From Azonexaceae bacterium (GTDB taxonomy: Bacteria > Pseudomonadota > Gammaproteobacteria > Burkholderiales > Rhodocyclaceae): a stretch of DNA of 44,312 nucleotides. The stretch lies in NCBI GenBank assembly GCA_009469665.1, contig SSTB01000015.1:1-44312 (forward strand), given 5' to 3'. The notes under the pieces were generated by a model. It did not search any database, was not told the DNA's origin, and saw only the letters and a list, made by a program, of their open reading frames with translations. A program made the position numbers and the translations under genes. Below are positions 37,890-44,312 of the stretch, in pieces. Position 1 is the stretch's first letter, and each line of letters starts with the position of its first letter.

Positions 37890-38597
37890 TCAGGCTGGCC
37901 GCTTCAACCTGTAACTCACCGGAATCACCACCTGGATCTCTCCGGATTCGAGTTCATCGGGCGGTGGCGGAAAAACACGCAATTGCTCGACCATCGCCCG
38001 GGCGTGCTGATCGAGAACCTCGAAACCGCTGGAGCGCTCGACCGAAACACCTAGCAGCCCCCCTTTGCGGGCAACCCGCAGACGAAGCTGCACCTCGCCC
38101 TCCCATCCCCGCATCTCGGCCACGCGCGGATAGGTGTAATGGCGCGCCAGGAGGTCGGATAAACGACGCCCGTAGCCGTCGAGCAAGCGGTCGAGATCGG
38201 CTGCAGGACGTGGAGCTGGAGGCAACTCGGCCACGACCCCGTCTCGGGGCGCTTCGGCCGGCGCCGGATTTGCAGTCATGGCGACCTGAGGCTCCGGCGC
38301 CGCTGTGGGTTTAAATCCCGCCACGGGCGAAGCAAGCATCGACGCAGTCTTCTGGCCTTCCTCCCGCGGCTTGACGGGGGCTGGCCGGGCCTGCTCGCTC
38401 GATACCCCGATTACCGGCGCATCCGATGGGGCAACCCGCAAGCGGAGTTCGGCCTCAAGCCGGGGGGGCATGGGGCGACTCACCGGCGGCGGCCCTCCGA
38501 GTCCCCACAGCACCAGGCCATGCAGGCAGGCGGAGAGAGCCAGCAACCGCGGGAAGCGATGATCTTCCCCGAGGAGGAAAACCTCAATGGGCGGCAC
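37890..38597 (-). CDS. Energy transducer TonB
   Basis: 235 residues. N-terminal membrane anchor about 14-34 (FPRLLALSACLHGLVLWGLGG, with the His of the SxxxH motif), Pro-rich spacer about 38-130 that crosses the periplasm, and TonB C-terminal domain about 140-230: YPRVAEMRGWEGEVQLRLRV, GLLGVSVERSSGFEVLDQHA, and VIPVSYRL. It overlaps the metallohydrolase stop by 14 nt. No exbB or exbD is adjacent. A dedicated TonB in a quinoprotein operon suggests energising an outer-membrane receptor related to cofactor or metal supply. Confidence 0.92.
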   Translation of the reverse strand: MPPIEVFLLGEDHRFPRLLALSACLHGLVLWGLGGPPPVSRPMPPRLEAELRLRVAPSDAPVIGVSSEQARPAPVKPREEGQKTASMLASPVAGFKPTAAPEPQVAMTANPAPAEAPRDGVVAELPPAPRPAADLDRLLDGYGRRLSDLLARHYTYPRVAEMRGWEGEVQLRLRVARKGGLLGVSVERSSGFEVLDQHARAMVEQLRVFPPPPDELESGEIQVVIPVSYRLKRPA

Positions 38598-39534
38598 CGC
38601 GACCCAGCGCCTTCTGTTCGGCCGCGGGGAAAAGATGCCCCACCGACCGCCGGTATTCCGTGGTCACCACGCCGAGGGCCGCAAATTCCGCGGGAATCGG
38701 CCGGGCCAGGACCTCGTTCATGTCGAGACCTGCCGCAGCGGCCTCGGCGAACTCACGCTCTAGCCAGCGCAAATAAGCGCGCGTCTGGACGATGGGTGCT
38801 GCATCCTGCGCCACCTGGCCGTGGCCAGGGACCAGCTTGCGGAACCCGGGCTCCCTGGTAATGGCCTCAAGTTGGTCCAGCGCCGCATGCCAGGCGGACA
38901 TTTCGGCATGGGGAGTGGTCGGCGCACGCCCATTGAAGACCAGATCGCCAGCGAAAAGCACCCCCGAAGCCTCGTCGTACACCGCCAGATCGGCGTCGGT
39001 ATGCCCCTTCAGCGCAATAAGGCGCAGGCGCAGGCCGGCGACTTCACGAACACCTTCGGCCAGATCGAGCGTCGGAGCGACGACCTCGGTTCCCAACATC
39101 CAGTCGCCCGCCATGCGGAAGAGATTTTCCGCAAAAGCATTGCCATCCCGCTCGATTCCCGATCGGGTCGCCGCCAGCGCCCCCACGGGGCGATCCGCGA
39201 AGGCCTGGTTGCCCAGGAAATGGTCCGGATGAAGATGGGTGTTGAGCACGAGTACGATGGGAGCTTCGCTCCAGGCGGCGATGGCGGCGCGCATCTGCCG
39301 CCCGTAGCGCAGCGACGGACCCGTATCGATGACCACGATGCCCCCCGTGCCAACGATGAATCCGGTATTGACGATATTGCCGCCGTTGCGGGTGGAAAAA
39401 TCCTCCGTCTTGCCGACGAAGACATAGACCCCTGGTGCGACCTCCCGCGGAACAAGTCCATAGTCAAAGGACACCCCCCCTCCCGGAACGGCGAACAGCA
39501 GGAACGCAAGACAAGCAACAACGCGGCGCATCAC
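38584..39534 (-). CDS. Quinoprotein relay system zinc metallohydrolase 1
   Basis: 316 residues. Signal peptide about 1-20; metallo-beta-lactamase fold with HxHxDH at 100-105 (THLHPDH), GHTDAD near 179 as the third metal His, GDLVFNGRAPT near 198, and PGHGQ near 240. The family (SoxH-related) is named from its constant association with PQQ dehydrogenases, cytochromes and SoxYZ-like carriers; the substrate is unknown. It is translationally coupled to the SoxYZ-like gene (ATGA overlap) and overlaps tonB. The next genes encode the two-component system. Confidence 0.9.
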   Translation of the reverse strand: MMRRVVACLAFLLFAVPGGGVSFDYGLVPREVAPGVYVFVGKTEDFSTRNGGNIVNTGFIVGTGGIVVIDTGPSLRYGRQMRAAIAAWSEAPIVLVLNTHLHPDHFLGNQAFADRPVGALAATRSGIERDGNAFAENLFRMAGDWMLGTEVVAPTLDLAEGVREVAGLRLRLIALKGHTDADLAVYDEASGVLFAGDLVFNGRAPTTPHAEMSAWHAALDQLEAITREPGFRKLVPGHGQVAQDAAPIVQTRAYLRWLEREFAEAAAAGLDMNEVLARPIPAEFAALGVVTTEYRRSVGHLFPAAEQKALGRGAAH

Positions 39535-40292
39535 GGTTCGATCCAGGCTTCAAAACGATTGCCGTTATTATCGCGCCCCACCGTCCGCACGCGACCCGGC
39601 GCTCCTTGCTGCAAGGTGAAGACCGGGTTTTCGCTCACCGGCTCGAAGGGCTGGACACGCATGAGGAGCACGCCCTCCGAAGAGAGGAATTCCAGTTCGT
39701 CCAGAAAAAAGGCCGGAATGCCCGCCACCAGTCCGGTGTCCATGGGATGCACGATGCGCATCCTGACACGCCCCGCCAGAGGCCCCTCCGACCATTGCCG
39801 GCCACTGACTTCGTTGAGTCTGCGTTGCCACTCGGGAGACGTCGCCGCGGCTGAGGGAGCCGTACATCCTCCCCCGACAGTATTGACCCAGGTTCCTCCG
39901 ACGTGCCAAACGCCGTCGCTGGTACGGACCGCCCCCCGCACCGGGGACGATTGCTGCAGCTTGATGCGAAACCCGAGGTAGGCGGAAGCACGCTCCGGGT
40001 AGAAGCGCAGCACCTGAATGATGGGATTGAAATCCGCAAAAACGAGAACCTCCCGCGCGTCCCTCAGTTCGGCGGCGTCGACGGTCACGGGAACCTGCAT
40101 GGGATTCTCGGCATCCAGTGGCGCGACCACCTTGACCCGGGCGTCGAAAACAACCGGCTGATCGGCGAAGAAAGCCCTGCGCATGTCCGCCCAGCGGGCC
40201 GACCCAAGGGGATCCGCGTCGTCGACCGGAGCGGCAAGCGCCGCGCCGACCATGACCACCGCAAGCAACAGCGCCGCCATCAGCCTTCCCAT
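39531..40292 (-). CDS. Quinoprotein dehydrogenase-associated SoxYZ-like carrier
   Basis: 253 residues from ATG 40292 (a GTG at 40298 is possible). Signal peptide ending ALA-AP. The SoxY-like half ends in WVNTVGGGCTAPSA, whose Cys143 stands where SoxY carries its substrate on the GGCG tail, but here the Cys is internal. A SoxZ-like half follows (VRMRIVHPMDTGLV ... FLDELEFLSSEGVLL ... EPVSENPVFTL). In Sox systems the Cys carries sulfur compounds; in this fused family the cargo is unknown. It is the first gene of the minus-strand operon, divergent from the PQQ dehydrogenase. Confidence 0.9.
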   Translation of the reverse strand: MGRLMAALLLAVVMVGAALAAPVDDADPLGSARWADMRRAFFADQPVVFDARVKVVAPLDAENPMQVPVTVDAAELRDAREVLVFADFNPIIQVLRFYPERASAYLGFRIKLQQSSPVRGAVRTSDGVWHVGGTWVNTVGGGCTAPSAAATSPEWQRRLNEVSGRQWSEGPLAGRVRMRIVHPMDTGLVAGIPAFFLDELEFLSSEGVLLMRVQPFEPVSENPVFTLQQGAPGRVRTVGRDNNGNRFEAWIEP

Positions 40293-40469
40293 AAACACCC
40301 CAAGCCCGCCACAGCGTTAGAACGCGCTTATTATCTCAGAAAAAACCTGATGCCGCGCAGCACTGCCCACAAAAGGGAAAAACAGTGCAGAATATGCCTC
40401 CGCGGGAGGGGAGAAGCAGGCCGCACCCGCTGAAGCATACGGAAGTGTGCAAGTTTGGAACAGGTGGTG

Positions 40470-40486
40470 ACAATTGAAACAATTGT
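40470..40486. promoter_or_regulatory. Palindromic upstream activating site
   Basis: ACAATTG-AAA-CAATTGT, perfect 7-bp arms, centred about 120 bp before the predicted sigma-54 start site, the usual distance for an enhancer-binding protein. Confidence 0.6.
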
Positions 40487-40572
40487 TTTCCGTTGCCTGA
40501 GCTAAATCCCGTAGCGCTCTGGAAGTCTTGCCAAATGGGCTTTTGCTCAGGTGACGCATCCAGAAAGCAGGC

Positions 40573-40588
40573 TGGCACGCCCCTTGCA
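40573..40588 (+). promoter_or_regulatory. Sigma-54 promoter of the PQQ dehydrogenase gene
   Basis: TGGCACGCCCCTTGCA matches TGGCACGRNNNTTGCW at every defined position except R. GG and GC are 10 nt apart. The predicted start site is near 40599, about 75 nt before the ATG. Confidence 0.85.
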
Positions 40589-40674
40589 GTTGTGGGCGCT
40601 GGCAGGGGAGCTGGCTCAGGGAACGGAGGACAGCCACCCGACCAATTTCATGGACAACAAAGGAGACCTAATCC

Positions 40675-42456
40675 ATGCATCGACACAACTTTTTCCGCCG
40701 CACCGCCATCGCCAGCGCCGTGATCGCCGCCTCGGCCTTCATGGGCAGCCAGGCCATGGCCGCCGTATCTGACGCCGACATCCTCAATGACGCCACGACC
40801 AAGGGCGACGTCGTCAGCTTCGGCCTCGGCACCCAGGGCCAGCGCCACAGCCCGTCCACCCAGATCAACACCAACACGGTCAAGAACCTGGTTCCCGCCT
40901 GGTCCATGTCCTTCGGTGGCGAAAAGCAGCGTGGTCAGGAATCCCAGCCCGTGGTTTCCCACGGCAAGATGTTCGTCACCGCCTCTTACAGCCGCCTGTT
41001 CGCCATCGACGCCAAGACCGGCAAGAAGCTGTGGAAGTACGAGCATCGTCTGCCCGACGGCATCATGCCCTGCTGCGACGTGATCAACCGCGGTGCCGCC
41101 CTCTATGACAATCTGGTCATCTTCGCCACCCTGGACGCCAACCTGGTCGCCCTGGATCAAGATACCGGCAAGGTCGTCTGGAAGGAAAAGCTGGAAGACT
41201 ACGCCGCTGGCTACTCCGCTTCCGCCGCTCCCATCATCGCCAAGGGCAAGCTGATCACCGGCGTGTCCGGTGGTGAATTCGGTATCGTCGGCCGCATCGA
41301 CGCCCGCGATCCCAAGACCGGCAAGCTGCTGTGGACCCGTCCGACCGTCGAAGGCCACATGGGCTACAAGTTCGACGCTTCCGGCAACAAGACCGACAAC
41401 GGCATCTCCGGCACCACCAACGCCACCTGGCCTGGCGACCTGTGGAAGACCGGCGGCGCTGCCACCTGGAACGGCGCGACCTACGACCCCGAAACCAACC
41501 TGATCTTCGCGGGTACCGGCAACCCGGCCCCGTGGAACAGCTGGACCCGTCCGGGCGACAACCTCTATTCCTGCTCCACCGTCGCCATCGACGCCGACAC
41601 CGGCAAGATCGTCTGGCACTATCAAGGCACCCCGCACGACGGCTGGGACTTTGACGGCGTAAACGAATTCGTTTCCTTCGACTACAAGGATCCGAAGACC
41701 GGCAAGACCGTCAAGGCCGGCGGCAAGGCCGACCGTAACGGTTTCTTCTTCGTCAATGACCGTACCAACGGCAAGCTGCTGAACGCGTTCCCGTTCGTCA
41801 AGCAGATCACCTGGGCCAAGGGCATCGACCTCGCCACCGGCAAGCCGATGTACAACATGGAGATCTACCCTGGCGATCCCGCCAAGGGCGCCGACGGCAA
41901 GAAGGGCGCTGTGGTCTTCGCCGCTCCGTCCTTCCTGGGCGGCAAGAACCAGATGCAGATGGCCTACAGCCCGCAGACCGGCCTGTTCTACGTTCCCGCC
42001 AACGAGTGGGGCATGGACATCTGGAACGAACCCGTCTCCTACAAGAAGGGTGCTGCTTACCTGGGTGCCGGCTTCACCATCAAGGCTCTGCATGACGACT
42101 ACATTGGCGCCATGCGTGCCGTCGATCCCGCCACCGGCAAGATCGTCTGGGAAAACAAGAACTTCGCTCCCCTCTGGGGCGGCGTCCTGACCACCGCTGG
42201 TGGCCTGGTGTTCTACGGTACCCCGGAAGGCTTCCTGAAGGGTGTCGATGCCAAGACCGGCAAGGAACTCTGGTCCTTTAACGTCGGTACCGGCATCGTC
42301 GCTCCCCCGATCTCCTGGGAACAGGACGGTGAGCAGATGATCGCGGTGACCGCTGGTTGGGGCGGCGCCGTTCCCCTGTGGGGCGGTGACGTGGCCAAGC
42401 GCGTGAACTACCTCGAACAGGGCGGTTCCGTTTGGGTCTTTAAGCTGCACAAGTAA
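40675..42456 (+). CDS. PQQ-dependent alcohol dehydrogenase, lanthanide type
   Basis: 593-residue periplasmic quinoprotein with signal peptide (about 1-30, AMA-AV) and eight-bladed propeller. Adjacent Cys133-Cys134 (MPCCD) form the ring disulfide over PQQ. Metal ligands Glu201 (GGEFG) and Asn283 (GTGNPAPWN); catalytic Asp325 and a second Asp327 in [10 protein letters not shown]. The second Asp is the mark of lanthanide-dependent enzymes (XoxF, PedH/ExaF); Ca types have Ala, Ser or Thr there. Repeated docking-type motifs ([20 protein letters not shown]) fit. Length and the lack of a cytochrome domain suggest a soluble ethanol/methanol-type enzyme donating to cytochrome c. Very uniform codons (Lys almost all AAG) indicate high expression. 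AAGGAGA lies 8-9 nt before the ATG. Confidence 0.95.
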   Translation: MHRHNFFRRTAIASAVIAASAFMGSQAMAAVSDADILNDATTKGDVVSFGLGTQGQRHSPSTQINTNTVKNLVPAWSMSFGGEKQRGQESQPVVSHGKMFVTASYSRLFAIDAKTGKKLWKYEHRLPDGIMPCCDVINRGAALYDNLVIFATLDANLVALDQDTGKVVWKEKLEDYAAGYSASAAPIIAKGKLITGVSGGEFGIVGRIDARDPKTGKLLWTRPTVEGHMGYKFDASGNKTDNGISGTTNATWPGDLWKTGGAATWNGATYDPETNLIFAGTGNPAPWNSWTRPGDNLYSCSTVAIDADTGKIVWHYQGTPHDGWDFDGVNEFVSFDYKDPKTGKTVKAGGKADRNGFFFVNDRTNGKLLNAFPFVKQITWAKGIDLATGKPMYNMEIYPGDPAKGADGKKGAVVFAAPSFLGGKNQMQMAYSPQTGLFYVPANEWGMDIWNEPVSYKKGAAYLGAGFTIKALHDDYIGAMRAVDPATGKIVWENKNFAPLWGGVLTTAGGLVFYGTPEGFLKGVDAKTGKELWSFNVGTGIVAPPISWEQDGEQMIAVTAGWGGAVPLWGGDVAKRVNYLEQGGSVWVFKLHK

Positions 42457-42512
42457 GCCGAGGATTGGCTCCAACCGTTGCCGGTGCCTAAGGGTTCCGG
42501 CGCGGTTTGAGG

Positions 42513-42548
42513 CACGGGCGTTCCTAAACGGGAGCCCGTGTCTTTTTA
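42513..42548 (+). terminator. Terminator of the PQQ dehydrogenase gene
   Basis: CACGGGC pairs with GCCCGTG across a 14-nt loop, followed by TCTTTTT. It is 57 nt after the stop codon. Confidence 0.82.
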
Positions 42549-42614
42549 TTTGTACTCTGCGGGCCGTCTGCCGGTCCGACCCTGCACCTTGGTAGGGAAC
42601 TTGACCACCTGCAA

Positions 42615-43115
42615 TCATCGCTGCACCTGCACGTCGCCGTGGGGTGAATCGACATAGGCCTTGAGTGCCCAAACTACTTCCTGGCTCAGCATCCCCTCCC
42701 AAGGTGGCATATGGACCACGCCAACCCGGGTCTTCCCCTTGAGGACCGATTTGACGAAGTAGGCATCGTTGTCGACGAAGCAATCTCTTTGCATGGAAGT
42801 GTCGGCGATACGATTGCAGTAGGCGCTGAGCCGTCGCAGATTGGGCCCTGGCCCTTTGCCCAGGGCATCCGGACCATGGCAGCGCTGGCAGGCTTGGATG
42901 AATGCCTGCCGCCCCACCTCGACCGCGGCCGCGTCGCCACGGTAGGGATTTTCCTTGTGCCAACTGGCACCGAGATTCTTCAACGCCTGGGTATCGACTA
43001 CCGGGGCCACCGCCTGCTCCGCATGCGCTACCGGCGCGCTTTCTGCCGCATAGGCAGACAGGGCCGAAAGCAAGACTAGCGCGAAGGGTGGTCGATGTTT
43101 CAAGTTCACAGGCAT
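42615..43115 (-). CDS. pedF: Cytochrome c-550, PedF-like
   Basis: 166 residues. Signal peptide (about 1-23), single haem-binding motif Cys76-x-x-Cys79-His80 (ACQRCHG), and axial Met136 in VVHMPPWEG. Two further Cys (100 and 112, in AYCNRIADTSMQRDC) could form a disulfide. It closely resembles the cytochrome c-550 that accepts electrons from PQQ alcohol dehydrogenases (PedF/ExaB group). It follows the pentapeptide-repeat gene after 6 nt and ends the operon begun by the second dehydrogenase. Confidence 0.9.
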   Translation of the reverse strand: MPVNLKHRPPFALVLLSALSAYAAESAPVAHAEQAVAPVVDTQALKNLGASWHKENPYRGDAAAVEVGRQAFIQACQRCHGPDALGKGPGPNLRRLSAYCNRIADTSMQRDCFVDNDAYFVKSVLKGKTRVGVVHMPPWEGMLSQEVVWALKAYVDSPHGDVQVQR

Positions 43116-43121
43116 TCGGGA

Positions 43122-43754
43122 TTACCACAAGGCGGGATCGGGACATCCCTGACATCCTTCGAAAGACGAGTCCGGAAAGATGGTGTACTTGAAGAACGCG
43201 CCATCGAGATTGGCTCGGCGCAGATTGGTGGTGACAAACTTCGTTTCCTGCAGGTTCGCGTTGGTCAAGCGGGCGCCTTCCAGCCACGCAAAATTGAAGC
43301 GCGCCATTTCCAGATTGGCGGCAGTCAGATCCGCTCCCGAGAGGTCGCTGCGCATCAGACGGGCAAACTCCAGATCTGCCCCCACCATCTTGGCGTTGCG
43401 GAAGCTGGCACCCGGTGCGTTCACCTTCTGCAGCTTGGCACCCGACAGATCGGCCCCATCCAGTATGGCCCCGGCCAAGTTGGCCACGCGCAGGTCGGCC
43501 CGGCTGAGATTGGCACCGGTGAAGTCCACGCCGGCGAGATCTCGCGCTGAGAGGTCGGCATGGCGCAAGTCCGCACCCGGGCAGCGGGCGTAAGGCCAAA
43601 CCTTGCACCCGTTGATCACCAGCGCTTCGACCGGACCCTTGCTCGGCTCGGCCCTAAGCGACGACGCAAGGACAACCGCCAACCCAACAGCAAGCGAGAG
43701 TCTGAGCATCAAGGCCGACCTGCGTGGTGGACGCGTGAGAAAATTCTTATCCAT
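43122..43754 (-). CDS. Exported pentapeptide-repeat protein
   Basis: 210 residues. Signal peptide (LRLSLAVGLAVVLASSLRA, cleavage near 35) followed by about 20 pentapeptide repeats of A(D/N)LXX type (ADLRHADLSA, ANLSRADLRV, GADLSGAKLQ and so on), giving a right-handed beta-helix of about 5 turns. Cys near 50 and 58 (NGCKVWPYARCPG) and two near the end (GCQGCPD) may form disulfides capping the helix. Function is unknown; a protein-protein scaffold between the dehydrogenase and cytochrome is a reasonable guess, since its gene lies exactly between theirs. Confidence 0.88.
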   Translation of the reverse strand: MDKNFLTRPPRRSALMLRLSLAVGLAVVLASSLRAEPSKGPVEALVINGCKVWPYARCPGADLRHADLSARDLAGVDFTGANLSRADLRVANLAGAILDGADLSGAKLQKVNAPGASFRNAKMVGADLEFARLMRSDLSGADLTAANLEMARFNFAWLEGARLTNANLQETKFVTTNLRRANLDGAFFKYTIFPDSSFEGCQGCPDPALW

Positions 43755-43766
43755 GAAAATCCACCC

Positions 43767-43788
43767 GGGGGCCGCCGAAGCGGCCCCT
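43767..43788 (-). promoter_or_regulatory. Intercistronic stem-loop after the second PQQ dehydrogenase
   Basis: GGGGCCGC-TTCG-GCGGCCCC on the minus strand, a perfect stem with a stable tetraloop but no T-run. It probably protects the upstream mRNA or limits read-through into the pentapeptide-repeat gene. Confidence 0.6.
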
Positions 43789-43797
43789 GCAAGCCTA

Positions 43798-44312
43798 TCA
43801 GCGACTCGACTTGGGCAGTTTGAACACCCACATCGACGACCCCTGGGTCACCTGTTTGGTCAGGTCAGCCATATCGCCACCCCACAGAGGTACGGCCCCA
43901 CCGTAGCCGGAAATGATCCCGAGGTATTGCTCGCCGTCCTGCTCCCAAGTGATGGGCACAGAAACAATGCCGGAGCCGGTCTGGAACTTCCACAGTTCCT
44001 TGCCATTCTTGGCGTCGAAGGCTTTCACGTAGCCATCCGAAGTGCCCGTGAACAAAAGACCACCCGCGGTGGTGAGCGTGCCTGCCCATAGCGGAAAGGT
44101 TTCCTTTTGCTCCCACACGATCTTGCCTGTCTTGGGATCGATCGCCCGCAGCGTCCCCACATGATCGTCATAGAGACGCTTGATGCGGAAACCCTGGCCG
44201 AGGTACGCCGCACCTGACTTGTAGGTCAGATTTTCGGTCCAGTAATCCATGGCCCAGTGGTTGGCCGGAATATAGAACAGCTCGGTCTGCGGGCTGTAGC
44301 TCATGGGCATCC
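43798..44312 (-). CDS. C-terminal part of a second PQQ-dependent alcohol dehydrogenase (partial)
   Basis: Only the last ~170 residues are in the window; the gene continues past the right edge. They contain propeller strands with the tryptophan-docking motifs ([25 protein letters not shown]) and [10 protein letters not shown] near the end, as in the complete dehydrogenase at 40675. The two C-terminal parts are clearly homologous but differ at many positions, so this is a paralogue and not a repeat. The active-site Asp region is not included, so calcium or lanthanide type cannot be told. It leads the operon with the pentapeptide-repeat protein and cytochrome c. Confidence 0.9.
   Translation of the reverse strand, partial: MPMSYSPQTELFYIPANHWAMDYWTENLTYKSGAAYLGQGFRIKRLYDDHVGTLRAIDPKTGKIVWEQKETFPLWAGTLTTAGGLLFTGTSDGYVKAFDAKNGKELWKFQTGSGIVSVPITWEQDGEQYLGIISGYGGAVPLWGGDMADLTKQVTQGSSMWVFKLPKSSR

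Larger units (their letters stand above)
40299..40674. other. Divergent regulatory region of the two quinoprotein operons
   Basis: 376 bp without a gene. It holds the sigma-54 promoter and its upstream palindrome for the dehydrogenase. Toward the SoxYZ-like gene there is an AT-rich block with GATAAT (minus strand, 40330-40335) that may be a -10 box, but no -35 box was found. Confidence 0.6.

Noticed and set aside
40648..43608. A 986-codon open frame on the minus strand across the PQQ dehydrogenase
   Set aside because: It lies opposite a highly conserved dehydrogenase and overlaps two other real genes; its composition is Gly/Val/Asp-rich as expected for an antisense frame.

Overview
The window is high-GC DNA that reads as chromosome of a betaproteobacterium, most likely Rhodocyclales (Azospira/Dechloromonas/Thauera-like). 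This placement is an inference from gene order (mdh divergent from gntR-sdhCDAB-sdhE-gltA-sucA-sucB-lpdA-zapE), the mix of respiratory and quinoprotein genes, and protein character. No rRNA, tRNA or CRISPR array was seen.

Layout. 1-7.4 kb (all minus): the start of a solute-binding-type sensor, an acyl-CoA:acetate CoA-transferase with an extra C-terminal domain, a large hybrid histidine kinase, and an ABC-type solute-binding protein just upstream of that kinase. 7.35-7.58 kb: a 233-bp MITE-like element with 17-bp perfect inverted ends and a probable 5-bp target duplication. 7.6-14 kb: accessory genes (orphan FliL-like protein, two short ORFs, a second hairpin-rich repeat-like element, modBC without modA, a norEF-like pair, a short secretin-domain protein with a small membrane partner). 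14-28 kb: the TCA block, comprising zapE, lpdA, sucB, sucA, gltA, sdhE, sdhB, sdhA, sdhD, sdhC and a GntR/UTRA regulator on the minus strand, and mdh divergently on the plus strand, with a perfect 16-bp palindrome in the gntR-mdh gap. 28-34.7 kb: a DUF302 protein, a possible sigma-54-driven small RNA, a TonB-dependent receptor, and divergently a two-gene unit (possible HTH protein plus FIST-C-like protein) behind a candidate sigma-54 promoter, then an HDOD protein.

34.7-44.3 kb is a quinoprotein (PQQ) oxidation region. A minus-strand operon encodes a SoxYZ-like carrier, quinoprotein-relay zinc metallohydrolase, TonB, NarX-type histidine kinase, LuxR-type response regulator and proline iminopeptidase. 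Divergent from it is a complete PQQ alcohol dehydrogenase whose active site carries the Asp-x-Asp pair typical of lanthanide-dependent enzymes. It lies behind a near-consensus sigma-54 promoter with an upstream palindrome. Facing it is a second, truncated-by-window PQQ dehydrogenase followed by a secreted pentapeptide-repeat protein and a PedF-like cytochrome c.

Together these suggest periplasmic alcohol oxidation feeding electrons to cytochrome c, under two-component and sigma-54 control, alongside a complete 2-oxoglutarate/succinate/citrate/malate segment of central metabolism. The least explained parts are the sigma-54 gene pair at 31.9-33.7 kb, the putative sRNA at 28.5-28.75 kb and the presence of a dedicated TonB in the quinoprotein operon.
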